Positions 23,281 to 32,291 of a stretch of 36,469 bases of DNA are shown here, piece by piece. Position 1 is the first letter of the stretch. Each line of letters begins with the position of its first letter. Source of the stretch: an uncultured Eubacteriales bacterium. Its GTDB lineage: Bacteria > Bacillota > Clostridia > Christensenellales > Aristaeellaceae. A program made the position numbers and the translations under genes. The notes beneath the pieces are model-generated. The model worked only from the letters and a program-made list of their open reading frames with translations, did no database searches and was not told where the DNA came from. The stretch is taken from the NCBI GenBank assembly GCA_900548145.1, contig URJB01000020.1, positions 1 to 36,469 of the forward strand. The letters run 5' to 3'.

Positions 23281-25002
23281 ATGAAGAAACTGGTTTCTTT
23301 CCTCCTGGCGCTGGTGCTGGTGCTCAGCTCCGTCAGCGCGCTGGCCGCTTACAACGACCACACCGACTATGTGGACTGGCCCATTGTCAAGGACGGCGAA
23401 AAACTGACCGTCAGCGTTGCGACCAAGCGCAGCGAACAGTACGGCAAGGATCCAGACCAGCAGTGGTTCTGGATCTGGTCCGAAACTTATTCCGGCATCG
23501 ACTTTGAAGTGGATCAGATCCTGTCCACTGCCGTGAACGAGCGCAAGAGCCTGATGTTTGCTTCCGGTGATCTGCCCGATCTGCTTTTCGGCATCAATCT
23601 GGACACCTCCGAGCTGGTTCGCTACGGCATGGGCGAAGGAATGCTGCTGGATCTGACCCCCTACATCACCCCGGAGATCATGCCCAACCTGTGCAAGTGG
23701 ATCGAAGCCTATCCCGAATCCATCGCCTACTGCACCACCCCCGACGGCAAGATCTACACCCTGCCCGGTTACTCTGACTTTTACATTCAGGGCGACGGCC
23801 CCAACGTAATGCAGATCAACACCGACTGGCTGAAGGAAGCCGGTCTGGAAATGCCCAAGACACTGGACGATTTCACCGCCATGTTGTACAAGTTCAAGGA
23901 ACTGCATCCCGACGGCTATGCGCTGGGCTCCGGCGCGAAGAACGGCGAAAAGACCGGTGACCGCGACCCCCGCAACTATATTCTGAACGCCTTCGGCTAT
24001 TTGTGGCCGGATACCATGGTCAATTCCACCGGCGCTTATCCCGCCGTGCGGGAAGGCAAGGCCGTCATCCCCGCCTATGACGACACCTTTGTGGAATTCC
24101 TGAAGCTGATGAACCAGTACTACACCGATGGGCTGATGTCCCGCGACTTCTTCACTATCGACCAGACCACCGCTTATGCGCAGCTGGCGGAGGACGTCGT
24201 GGGCACCTATGCCAGCCAGGCTTATCTGGCCCTGCCCGAAAAGGAAGATTTTACCAAGTGGGTGGACGCTTCTCCCCTGACTAGCCAGTGGAACGACACC
24301 GCCAAGGCGGGTTCTCTGAACAAGTTCCGTTACGGCTACGTTTCCCTAAAGGCAGATGTGGAAGAAAGCAAGATCGTGCCTATCATGAAGTATCTGGACG
24401 CGTTCTACACCGACCTGCTGGGCATGTACCTGTGGTGCGGCCCCGCTGCCAACAGCTCCGACACCATGGGCCTGATCGGCGGCTACATGGTCACCGAGGA
24501 TAACGCCTATGTGTGGCTGGATGCGGAAGGCAACAAGACCGACAGCCAGGCCTTCATGGAAGGAGACGCTGGCAACATGTCTCACGGCTTCGGCAACCGT
24601 TCTCATCCCCTGCAGAACAAGGAAGCCTTTGACGCGGGCGTGACCAACCGTCCCGAAATGCGCTCCTACTACTACAATAAGGACAACATCCTGCCCTACG
24701 CCTACGATCCCAACTTCGGCTCCGGCGCGCACCTGCTCAACGTCCGCAACAACGTGGAGCCCTACCGCACCGAGTCCTTCCCCATGATCGTGTACTACGA
24801 TGAGGAGACCACGCTGGCCATCGACGAGCTGCATACCATTCTGGATCCCTACATCGAGTCCGAAGTGGCGAAGTTCATCACCGGCGCGCGCAGCACCGAC
24901 GAGTTCCCCAAGTTCCAGGAAGAACTCAAGGGCATGGGCGTGGAGGAACTGCTGGGCTACTACACCACCGCTTATGAAAACTACCTGTCCGCTCAGAAAT
25001 AA
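23281..25002 (+). CDS. Extracellular sugar-binding protein, LplA-like (module 2)
   Basis: This 573-residue binding protein starts with a signal peptide (MKKLVSF, a Leu/Val core, SALAAY, cleavage near residue 22). No cysteine is present in the signal region, so it is not a classical lipoprotein. I chose the ATG at 23281 with AAAAGGAGA upstream over the in-frame ATG at 23260. Segments such as GDLPDLLFG, DGKIYTLPGYSD and NTDWLKEAGLEMPKTLDDF are typical of the large LplA/YtcQ-type proteins. It ends module 2 before two hairpins. It is likely to bind a galactose-containing oligosaccharide, judged only from the divergent GH36/GH-A operon. Confidence 0.9.
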   Translation: MKKLVSFLLALVLVLSSVSALAAYNDHTDYVDWPIVKDGEKLTVSVATKRSEQYGKDPDQQWFWIWSETYSGIDFEVDQILSTAVNERKSLMFASGDLPDLLFGINLDTSELVRYGMGEGMLLDLTPYITPEIMPNLCKWIEAYPESIAYCTTPDGKIYTLPGYSDFYIQGDGPNVMQINTDWLKEAGLEMPKTLDDFTAMLYKFKELHPDGYALGSGAKNGEKTGDRDPRNYILNAFGYLWPDTMVNSTGAYPAVREGKAVIPAYDDTFVEFLKLMNQYYTDGLMSRDFFTIDQTTAYAQLAEDVVGTYASQAYLALPEKEDFTKWVDASPLTSQWNDTAKAGSLNKFRYGYVSLKADVEESKIVPIMKYLDAFYTDLLGMYLWCGPAANSSDTMGLIGGYMVTEDNAYVWLDAEGNKTDSQAFMEGDAGNMSHGFGNRSHPLQNKEAFDAGVTNRPEMRSYYYNKDNILPYAYDPNFGSGAHLLNVRNNVEPYRTESFPMIVYYDEETTLAIDELHTILDPYIESEVAKFITGARSTDEFPKFQEELKGMGVEELLGYYTTAYENYLSAQK

Positions 25003-25013
25003 ATATTGACAAA

Positions 25014-25048
25014 CTCCGCCGCTTTTGGATAATCTGAAAGCGGCGGAG
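25014..25048 (+). terminator. First hairpin after module 2
   Basis: A perfect 12-bp GC-rich stem (25014-25025 and 25037-25048) lacks a T-run. It probably protects the 3' end or assists the terminator that follows. Confidence 0.5.
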
Positions 25049-25063
25049 GAACGGTTCCCTGCA

Positions 25064-25094
25064 CCTTCAGCCCGGTTTCGGGCTGAAGGCTTTT
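25064..25094 (+). terminator. Terminator of module 2 transporter operon
   Basis: A perfect 11-bp stem (25064-25074 and 25079-25089) closes a GTTT loop and is followed by CTTTT, then a second TTTT at 25101. It separates the binding-protein gene from the AraC regulator. Confidence 0.8.
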
Positions 25095-25182
25095 GGGCGT
25101 TTTGGGGGACGTTTCTTTTTTCCATTTCTGATTTACTTTGCTTTTCACGGCCCATTTGCCGAAACTGGAAGGGAGAATCCTG

Positions 25183-27252
25183 ATGCCGATCCGCAGCCGG
25201 GTGTTCAAACGATATGTGCTGTCCTATCTTTCGGTAGTGCTGGCCGTATGCATGGCGATGGGCCTTGCACTGGTGCGGGTAGCCTCCGACCAGCTGCGGC
25301 AGGCGGAGACGGAGGTCTATCAGGCCCGTCTGGCCCAGACTGCCGATTATATCGAGCGGCAGCTTTCGACAATGGAAGACATCCGGCTGGACGTGAAAAC
25401 CCGGTTGCCGTTTCAGCCCTTTTATCTCAACCGGCAGAAGACCAACGAATTTGAATTGCTGGACGCTTTCTCCCGGTATGCCGGCTTTTCGCCGTGGATC
25501 GAGGAATATTACCTCTGGTATCAGGACGACGGCAAGGTGTTCGGCACCCGCAGCACCTATTCGGAGCGTATCTTTTTTCAGCGGGTGATGAAAGGCCTGT
25601 CAGCGGAACGAATGACGGAAGCGCTGCCGGAGGCTGGAAAAATGCTGTTCCAGGTGCCTGAGACCCGCTCGGACACGCTGATGATCGCCCTGCCGTTTTA
25701 TTTCGGCACGGCACGGATCCCCACGGGCCGCTGTACGCTGATTTTTCTGGTCAAGCTGGCCCAGCTCCGGCAGACCATCTGGCAAATGACCGGCCAGCCC
25801 TCTGACAGCGGCTTTGCGCTGGAATATGAAGGGCAGACGGTGCTGTCTACCCTGACGGCGGAACGCACCCTTTCCGGGCAGGGCACGAAGGAAAAAGCCC
25901 GGGTAGTGATCGAGGAACCCAGCATCGCCGGGCTGGAACGGCTGGGTTCGTTCGAACGGTTGATGATCTGGATCGTGGTGCTGGCGGTGCTGCTGGGCAC
26001 GGCCATCGCCGTGTACGCGGCGTGGAGGAGCTATCAGCCTATCCGCAAGCTGTACGCCAAGTACGGCGGCAGCCAGAAGCCCAGCAACGAACTGCAGACG
26101 CTGGAAGACTTGCTGAGTAACTCCCTGAAACGAAACAGCTTCTCCCAAAAGCAGATCGAGGAACAGATGGAACAGCTGGACTTGCAGCAATCGTGGCTGA
26201 AGCAGCAGCTGGTGATGATGCTCATCACCGGCAACGACAGCCCGGTGGTCAAGGAACTGATCCAGAAAATGGGCTTCGAAATGAGTCACGCCCATTTTGC
26301 CCTGTGCTTCCTGTATCTGCAGGGCGACGAGGGCGACCGAACGGGACTGGTGCGCAGCATTGAGGATTTCTCCGACGAGGAATGCACCCTGTACGCGGCG
26401 GAATTGCAGGAAAACCGCGAGTATATCGTGTTGATGAACTTTCAGGAGGAAGAACAGTGCCGGGAGCTGCTGGAACTTTTGTCCGACAGTCTGGAAAGCC
26501 GGAATTTGTCGGTGCGGGTGCAGTGGAGCCGCACCTGCAGCCAGCTGAACGAAATCGCCTCCGCAGCCATCGAAACGCTGAACACGCCGCCGGTGGCGCT
26601 GGCGGTGGACAACGCCGAAGCCGAGGAAGAAGACGCGCTGGAGCAGATGGCGGCGCTGACGGAAAGCGGAAGCACATCGCAGGCGCTGGCCCTGCTGGAG
26701 ACCATGATCGCCCAGACGGAAAACCGTTATCCGTCCTATCTGATGCGCATTTATATGCTCAACCGTCTGGTGCAGCAGATGATGACGCTGGCCTCCCGGG
26801 AAGGCGTGACCCTTCCGCCCAAGTCTCCGGGGCAGGACCCGGACAGCGTGCGGGAAACGCTGGAACAGCTGGTGCGCGCCCTGTGCCGCAAGGGGGCGCA
26901 GCGTTCGTCCGCCGAAAAGCCCGAGGGCGGCAAGACCGCCGCTTATGTGCGGGAGCATTGTCTGGACGGGGACATCAGCCTGTCCTCCACGGCGGAGGCG
27001 CTGGGCATTTCCACCAAGCAGGTGTCCCGGCTGCTGCGCATGGAGGTGGACATGACTTTCAAGGAATATCTGCTGCATCTGCGGATGTCCGCCGCGCAGG
27101 ATTTCCTTCGGGAGGAAGGCCTTTCCATTGCGGAAACTGCGGGCCGGGTAGGATATTTCAACATTTCCCACTTCATCAAATGCTTCAAGGCCTATACCGG
27201 CATGACCCCCGGCGAATGGAAAAAGCTTTCGTCCGGGCGGACGATGGAATAA
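25183..27252 (+). CDS. Membrane-spanning AraC-family regulator (module 2)
   Basis: This 689-residue one-component regulator has an N-terminal membrane helix (about 9-31), an extracellular sensing region (about 32-265), a second helix (about 268-290), a linker with a coiled-coil-like Gln/Glu stretch near 320-345, and a C-terminal AraC DNA-binding domain (about 590-685; LSSTAEALGISTKQVSRLL and IAETAGRVGYFNISHF as the two helix-turn-helix units). No kinase domain is present, so signal passes directly to the DNA-binding part, as in YtdP/YesS-type proteins. I chose the ATG at 25183 with GGAAGGGAGA upstream. It most likely senses the module 2 saccharide and activates the divergent operons through the repeats at 21205-21233. 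Confidence 0.9.
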   Translation: MPIRSRVFKRYVLSYLSVVLAVCMAMGLALVRVASDQLRQAETEVYQARLAQTADYIERQLSTMEDIRLDVKTRLPFQPFYLNRQKTNEFELLDAFSRYAGFSPWIEEYYLWYQDDGKVFGTRSTYSERIFFQRVMKGLSAERMTEALPEAGKMLFQVPETRSDTLMIALPFYFGTARIPTGRCTLIFLVKLAQLRQTIWQMTGQPSDSGFALEYEGQTVLSTLTAERTLSGQGTKEKARVVIEEPSIAGLERLGSFERLMIWIVVLAVLLGTAIAVYAAWRSYQPIRKLYAKYGGSQKPSNELQTLEDLLSNSLKRNSFSQKQIEEQMEQLDLQQSWLKQQLVMMLITGNDSPVVKELIQKMGFEMSHAHFALCFLYLQGDEGDRTGLVRSIEDFSDEECTLYAAELQENREYIVLMNFQEEEQCRELLELLSDSLESRNLSVRVQWSRTCSQLNEIASAAIETLNTPPVALAVDNAEAEEEDALEQMAALTESGSTSQALALLETMIAQTENRYPSYLMRIYMLNRLVQQMMTLASREGVTLPPKSPGQDPDSVRETLEQLVRALCRKGAQRSSAEKPEGGKTAAYVREHCLDGDISLSSTAEALGISTKQVSRLLRMEVDMTFKEYLLHLRMSAAQDFLREEGLSIAETAGRVGYFNISHFIKCFKAYTGMTPGEWKKLSSGRTME

Positions 27253-27258
27253 AGAAAC

Positions 27259-27301
27259 GCCCTTTCTTCGGAAACGCTTTGCTCCGAAGAAAGGGCATTT
27301 T
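27259..27301. terminator. Bidirectional terminator between AraC regulator and spoIVB
   Basis: A perfect 14-bp stem (27259-27272 and 27283-27296) is followed by ATTTT on the plus side and GTTTCTTT on the minus side, so it serves both convergent genes. Confidence 0.85.
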
Positions 27302-27322
27302 CGCGTGGTCATTCGATCTCGT

Positions 27323-28570
27323 TTACTCCTGCTGCAGCATCCATTCGATAAAAAGTCCGTAGCCCATGGTAGGGTCATTGACGAATACATGCGTCACAGC
27401 CCCTATGAGCCGACCGTCCTGCAGAATGGGACTGCCGGACATGCCCTGCACGATGCCGCCGGTCTTTTGCAGCAGACGCTCGTCCGTGACCCGCAGCACC
27501 ATACTGCGCTGGGCGGGGGAGGACTGGCGGGCCACTTCGACGATCTCAATGGTGTATTCCTGCATGGAGGCGCCGTCCACCGTGCAGAGAATGGAGGCGG
27601 GGCCGGTGTGGACGGCGTCCTTGCGGCCAATAGGGAGCCCATCCGGGTAGAGAGGATGGGCGGGCGCACTGTCCAGCCGGCCGTAAATGCCGAACTGATT
27701 GTTCAGGCGGATATTGCCCAGCACCCGGTGCTCTCGGAGAAAACTGCCCTTCAATTCGCCCGGAACGCCGGCCTGCCCCTTGCGCACGTCCACCACATCC
27801 GCTTCCATCAATTCGCCCCGGGAAAGGGTCAAAATCTGCTGGGTATCCGCGTCGGTAATGGCGTGCCCCAACGCGCCGTAGCGCAGCGGGCCGTTTTCCT
27901 CGACCTGTCCGTAAAAGGAAAGCGTGCCGACCCCGGCGGTAGAATCCCGCACCCATGCGCCGATGCGGTAGCTGCCGGTGGCTCCGTCCTGCCGGGGTTC
28001 CAGCGTCAGGCGAAGCTCGCCGCTGCCCCGGCGGATGGTGAGGGGCATGGCCCGGCTGCCGCCCTCGTTGACCAGCGCCGTCAGTTCCTCGATGCTGTGC
28101 AGGGGCTTGCCGTTGACCTGGGTGATCACGTCCCCGGCTTTCAGCCCTGCCAGCCGCGCCGGGCTGAAAGCGCCGGTCAGGTCGCTGGTGCCCACCACCA
28201 GTACACCCTCAGTCTGCAAGGCCACGCCCACGGCCTGCCCGCCCGGGTACAGGCGCAGATCGTCCCGAATCTCCACCGTGACCTGACGCAGGGGCAGAAG
28301 CCCCAGCAAACTGACGGTGGCCCTGGTCTCCGAGCCACCGTCCAGCGTGTCGCCGGTGGCGGAAAGCGCCTGCACGTCCGGCTCGTCCGCCGTCAGCCGC
28401 AGGGGAAAGGGAAGCTCCGCCGCCGTTTCCTGCCCGGAAGCGATGACCAAACGCTCCGGCAGATGCCGCAGCGCTTCCGCCTGGGGAGAATAAAAGCCCA
28501 GCAGCCAAAAGGCGCATAGCAGCCACCCCGTCAGCCGTTTTTTTCGTCCTGCTCTTTTGGGTCCTCTCAT
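27323..28570 (-). CDS. spoIVB: SpoIVB serine peptidase of sporulation
   Basis: This 415-residue S55 peptidase is made in the forespore and secreted into the intermembrane space, where it cleaves SpoIVFA and so triggers SigK processing in the mother cell. It has an N-terminal signal anchor (about 12-30), a PDZ domain (about 105-190; GLKAGDVITQVNGKPL) and the peptidase domain. The catalytic triad falls at exactly the B. subtilis positions H236 (GALGHAI), D363 (RVTDERL) and S378 (QGMSGSP). The length is close to the B. subtilis protein. GAAAGAGG lies before the ATG. Unlike the usual recN-spoIVB-spo0A neighbourhood, it stands alone between sugar modules. A forespore promoter could not be fixed in the 255 bases upstream. 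Confidence 0.96.
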   Translation of the reverse strand: MRGPKRAGRKKRLTGWLLCAFWLLGFYSPQAEALRHLPERLVIASGQETAAELPFPLRLTADEPDVQALSATGDTLDGGSETRATVSLLGLLPLRQVTVEIRDDLRLYPGGQAVGVALQTEGVLVVGTSDLTGAFSPARLAGLKAGDVITQVNGKPLHSIEELTALVNEGGSRAMPLTIRRGSGELRLTLEPRQDGATGSYRIGAWVRDSTAGVGTLSFYGQVEENGPLRYGALGHAITDADTQQILTLSRGELMEADVVDVRKGQAGVPGELKGSFLREHRVLGNIRLNNQFGIYGRLDSAPAHPLYPDGLPIGRKDAVHTGPASILCTVDGASMQEYTIEIVEVARQSSPAQRSMVLRVTDERLLQKTGGIVQGMSGSPILQDGRLIGAVTHVFVNDPTMGYGLFIEWMLQQE

Positions 28571-28825
28571 GGTTCAAACGCCTCTTTCCGCTTTGCATTG
28601 CACGAAAACATTGTTTGCAGAAAGAGACGTTTTGAATGATGGGAATGGCTGTCAGTTCGCTTGAAAAATCATAAATGCAGAACCAGCGCTTTTCGGGATT
28701 GAGAAGGGCCTGATCCCGTTTTCTGACGAAAGCGGCGGCTGAAGTACAGCGCGTCCCCGAAGCCCAGCCGAGCGGCTTCGGGGACGCTTGTTTGCGAATA
28801 GGGAGTGTTTTCGAAAACGTCCGTC
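28571..28825. other. Gene-free stretch between response regulator and spoIVB
   Basis: This stretch should hold the spoIVB promoter and the end of the response-regulator transcript. I see no gene. It contains the 14-bp hairpin at 28751-28787 and a weaker CGGGAT/ATCCCG inverted repeat near 28697-28721. Candidate SigG-type elements on the minus strand match poorly. Confidence 0.5.
28751..28787 (-). terminator. Hairpin after the response-regulator gene
   Basis: A perfect 14-bp GC-rich stem has arms 28751-28764 and 28774-28787. It lies 39 bases past the response-regulator stop, but the only T-rich stretch (TTGTTTG) is on the plus side, so its role as minus-strand terminator is uncertain. Confidence 0.5.
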
Positions 28826-30325
28826 TCACGATTCCTCGCCGGAGGCGTGCATGGAACGGTATTCGCTGGGGGTACAGCCCATTTCTTCCTTAAAGACCCG
28901 GGCGAAGCTCACCGCGTCGGGATAGCCCACCTTGCTGCCGATGAGGTAGAACTTGTCGTTGGTCTCCCGGATCAGGCGGCAGGCTTCCTCCATGCGCAGG
29001 TGCTTGCGGTAGCGGCTGAAGGACGTGCCGCAGACCTTGCGGAAAATCGTGCTGACATAGTTGGGGTGAAGCTCCAGATACCCGGCCAGATCGGTCAGGG
29101 TGAAATCCTCGGCAAAATGGGCCTGAATGTATTCGCAGGCGCGTTTGACGTGGGTCTCGTCGCTGGTGGTGATCTGTCCCTGTATGCGGCTGATCTGCAG
29201 GTCGATGATGCGGGTCATGCTGCGGTAGAGCGCTTCGGCGGAATGGGTCTGCTGAATGGCACAGATGATGTCGTCCGCCGTCAGCTCCATCTGGCTGAAC
29301 ACCGCCACGAAGGAAGAGTTTCCCTGCAGGGTGGCGTAGATCATGCCGCAGAGAAGCTGACGAAGGGAATCCACCGGGGGATACTGGGCGCAGGCCCGGC
29401 GCAGCAGAAGAAGCAGCGTCTGATGGTAGCTTTCGACCTGCAGGCGGCAGATCGCGTCCGTCAGATCGGAGATCAGTGTGGAATAGGGATAGGTCTCCGG
29501 ACCGTCCTCACCGGGCAGGTCGAAGAAGCGGCGCTCCAGCAGCGTTTGGCATACAGAAAGCTGCTCCGGCGCGTGGGGCAGAAGAAACATGGGGGAAAGA
29601 ACCTGCGCGGAGTTCCCCGGCAGCAGACCGCCCATGGCAGTATACTGGGACTGATCGGGAAAGATACACAGGCTCAGGCACATCTGCCGCTTCCGGCCCT
29701 GAAACAGGGCGCAGCCCGTCTGCAAAAGCGGCTGAATGGCTTCATGCACCTGCTGGAACCATTGCAGGTCGGCTTCGCTGGAAACTACCGGCGCAGCCAG
29801 CAGCGCGGCGGGGGAGGAGGGCGTCAGGTGCAGCTCCGCCAGCACGCCGTCGGGAACGATCCCGTTGCTGTCAAACAGCTTGTCCAGCACATATTGCTGC
29901 AAATAGACGTTTTCCTCCGGGCGTACCCTAGCGGTATGGATGGGCACCCGCAGGGCGGCGCGCTTGAGAAAGCTGTCGATCTGAGCGTATAGCTCGTTTT
30001 CCGCAATGGGCTTGAGCAGGTAGTCCACCGCACCGGACTTCATGGCTTCCCGGACGAAGGAATAATCGTCGAAGCCGCTGATGAAGATCACGTCGCATTG
30101 GAGCTGCTGCTCGTGCAGACGATGCAGCAGCTCCAGCCCGTTCATGACGGGCATTTTGATGTCCGCCAGCACCAGCTCCACGTTTTCGGAAGCTACGAGG
30201 GAAAGGGCCTCCTGGCCGTTGGAGGCAAGGAAAATATGGAACTGGTCTGGGTATTTGCGCCGCAGCATGGCGGCAATGGTTTCTCGGATGATGGATTCGT
30301 CGTCAACGATCAATAGGGGTATCAT
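28826..30325 (-). CDS. AraC-type response regulator, YesN family (module 3)
   Basis: This 499-residue regulator has a receiver domain (1-120) with acidic pocket D8/D9, phosphorylation site D55 (LADIKMP), S83 and K105 (LLKP), a middle region without a recognised fold, and a C-terminal AraC DNA-binding domain (about 395-495; LTDLAGYLELHPNYVSTIF and IGSKVGYPDAVSFARVF). It is the partner of the histidine kinase encoded 18 bases upstream. The ATG follows a GGAAGAGA stretch. The pair diverges from the module 3 transporter operon and most likely activates it when an extracellular sugar is sensed. Confidence 0.94.
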   Translation of the reverse strand: MIPLLIVDDESIIRETIAAMLRRKYPDQFHIFLASNGQEALSLVASENVELVLADIKMPVMNGLELLHRLHEQQLQCDVIFISGFDDYSFVREAMKSGAVDYLLKPIAENELYAQIDSFLKRAALRVPIHTARVRPEENVYLQQYVLDKLFDSNGIVPDGVLAELHLTPSSPAALLAAPVVSSEADLQWFQQVHEAIQPLLQTGCALFQGRKRQMCLSLCIFPDQSQYTAMGGLLPGNSAQVLSPMFLLPHAPEQLSVCQTLLERRFFDLPGEDGPETYPYSTLISDLTDAICRLQVESYHQTLLLLLRRACAQYPPVDSLRQLLCGMIYATLQGNSSFVAVFSQMELTADDIICAIQQTHSAEALYRSMTRIIDLQISRIQGQITTSDETHVKRACEYIQAHFAEDFTLTDLAGYLELHPNYVSTIFRKVCGTSFSRYRKHLRMEEACRLIRETNDKFYLIGSKVGYPDAVSFARVFKEEMGCTPSEYRSMHASGEES

Positions 30326-30343
30326 GGTGCTCTCTTCCTTTTC

Positions 30344-32119
30344 TCAGGCGAAGGGTTTATGCATCAGCGGCATGCGCAGGGTCACGCTGGTACCCCTTCC
30401 GGGGACGGAGCGTATGGAAAGACCATAGGGTTTTCCAAAAAAGAGTTCCAGACGGCAATGGGTGTTCCGTAGGCCGATGGACGTGTAGTCGCTGTTGGAG
30501 CCTGCGATATAATCCTGCAGATGGGCCAGCTCCTCCGGGGCAATGCCGTCCCCATTGTCGCTGACGGAGAAGAACAGGTCGCCGTCCTCCTGATAGCCCA
30601 GCACGCGGATCAGACCCGTTTCCTCTCCGGCGGGCAGACCGTGGTGAATGGCGTTCTCCACCAGCGGCTGCAGGGCCAGACGGATCATGTAGCACTCGTG
30701 CAGCTCCTCGGGCACGTTGATGAGGACGTGCAGCTTCTTGCCCAGCCGCATCTGCTGCAGGGTGATATAGTCCTGCAGATGGGCCAGCTCCGTTTCCACG
30801 GTGACGCAGTCACCCTGACGGGAAATGCCGTAACGCAGGGTCTTGCCCAGCAGGGTCGTCATATCGGCGATGGCGTATTGCTCGTGGAGGTAGGCCTCGG
30901 CGCGGATCGTTTCCAGCGTGTTGTACACGAAATGGGGGTTGATCTGGGAGCGCACCAGCTGCATTTCCGTCTGGGCCAGCGTCAGGTTGCGCTTGTAGAC
31001 CTCCTCGATCAGGGTTTGAATGTGATTGGCCATCACGTTGAAGGCTTCGATCAGTCGGTGCATTTCGTCACAGGCGCCCGCGTCCTCTACCGGGGAAAAG
31101 TCCTCGTAGAAAATGCGGCCGCATACCTCCGCCAGCTTGTCGATGGGCTGCTGGATGCTGCGCGTGACCATCCGCGCAAAGAACAGCACCGCGGCGATGA
31201 CCAGCGGCAGCAGGATCGTCAGCACCATCTGGAGCTTGAGATGAGGGTACAGACTGCCAAAGGGGGTGCGGAGACAGGCAACATACCCGTCGGCCAGTCG
31301 AAAAATTTGCCAGACGGTTTGGTCTGCCCAGTCCATGCGGCCGATCAGCTGATTGACCGGCAGGGAGGACAACTCCTCGGTGGAAAGCCCCGGGTCGCTT
31401 CCGTAGTATAGCGCGCCTTCGTCGGAAAGGATGGAAAGCTGCTGGGTATCGAACAGCCGGTTGGCATCGAAAACTTCGGTGATGTTTGTCAGCTGCCCCC
31501 GGCAGAAGATCACGCCCACGGCGGAAAGCGGGTACAGCTGCATGATGGCGCGGGCGCAGTACAACGAAGAATCCGGGATGGTCTGGCTGGGAAACAGGCC
31601 GCGAGCTTCCTCAGCGGTAAAAAGCCGTGGCGCGCCCCGCCGGGATAGAATGTCGGTGAAGATCTCGTTGATAAAGCTGCAGTTGGTTCTTTTGTAGGCC
31701 ATGCCGGTGGTGTCGCAGTAAAGCATCAGCCCGTTCAGGTCGGAGACCCCCAGCAGATCGAACCGGGAATGGAGCACCATTTCACTGAACAGCTCCTCCT
31801 GAAGGGCGGTATACAGCGGCGAATAGATGCCCTTGGGGCTGGTGGCCAGATAGTTGTAGATCTCGGTCGAACTATAGGTGCTGGCAATGACAGGGTATTG
31901 AGTCAGGCTGACCGCTTCGCTGACGATCTCCTCCATCTGGGTGACGGCGGAGTACAGGAGCTGCTGGCCGCTCTGGCGCAGCTGCCCGGCAGCCGCATTG
32001 AGCGAACTGTAGACGATAAACCCTCCCAGCATAGCCACCATCAGGGAGAGCAGCAGCATCAGCGACCACAGCCTTCGCTTGATGGAGGTGGTTCGCAGAC
32101 GGGATACGATTCGCTGCAA
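30344..32119 (-). CDS. Sensor histidine kinase, YesM family (module 3)
   Basis: This 591-residue membrane kinase has a first helix (about 14-37), an extracellular sensor region of Cache type (about 38-280), a second helix (about 283-303), a HAMP linker and a cytoplasmic His_kinase domain. The phosphorylated histidine is H396 in QINPHFVYNTLE. The ATP-binding domain shows LVENAIHHG (N box), DNGDGI (G1) and GIGLxN-like IGLRNTHCRL. The start is TTG at 32119 with AAGGAAGG eight bases upstream. A strong promoter lies at 32246-32217. It pairs with the response regulator that follows, in the arrangement common for sugar-sensing systems of Clostridia and Paenibacillus. Confidence 0.94.
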   Translation of the reverse strand: MQRIVSRLRTTSIKRRLWSLMLLLSLMVAMLGGFIVYSSLNAAAGQLRQSGQQLLYSAVTQMEEIVSEAVSLTQYPVIASTYSSTEIYNYLATSPKGIYSPLYTALQEELFSEMVLHSRFDLLGVSDLNGLMLYCDTTGMAYKRTNCSFINEIFTDILSRRGAPRLFTAEEARGLFPSQTIPDSSLYCARAIMQLYPLSAVGVIFCRGQLTNITEVFDANRLFDTQQLSILSDEGALYYGSDPGLSTEELSSLPVNQLIGRMDWADQTVWQIFRLADGYVACLRTPFGSLYPHLKLQMVLTILLPLVIAAVLFFARMVTRSIQQPIDKLAEVCGRIFYEDFSPVEDAGACDEMHRLIEAFNVMANHIQTLIEEVYKRNLTLAQTEMQLVRSQINPHFVYNTLETIRAEAYLHEQYAIADMTTLLGKTLRYGISRQGDCVTVETELAHLQDYITLQQMRLGKKLHVLINVPEELHECYMIRLALQPLVENAIHHGLPAGEETGLIRVLGYQEDGDLFFSVSDNGDGIAPEELAHLQDYIAGSNSDYTSIGLRNTHCRLELFFGKPYGLSIRSVPGRGTSVTLRMPLMHKPFA

Positions 32120-32216
32120 TGGCTTTTCCTTCCTTAAAAAAATGATAGTCGGGTCGTCAAAGGAGCTTGAGACGCGCTTTCGGAACCTTCTCCGGTCGCT
32201 TCCCGAAACCCGAAAA

Positions 32217-32246
32217 ATTCTATCATTTTTCTCAGGAGGATGTCAA
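32217..32246 (-). promoter_or_regulatory. SigA-type promoter of the kinase/regulator operon
   Basis: On the minus strand, a consensus TTGACA (32246-32241) and TAGAAT (32222-32217) are separated by 18 bases, giving a leader of about 90 bases before the TTG start. Confidence 0.75.
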
Positions 32247-32291
32247 CGCATGGAGAAAAAACGCCAGAGAAAACAAATTTTCACAATCTGA

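Noticed and set aside
28751..28787. Treating the hairpin as a certain minus-strand terminator
   Set aside because: No T-run follows on the minus strand, so I kept it only at moderate confidence.
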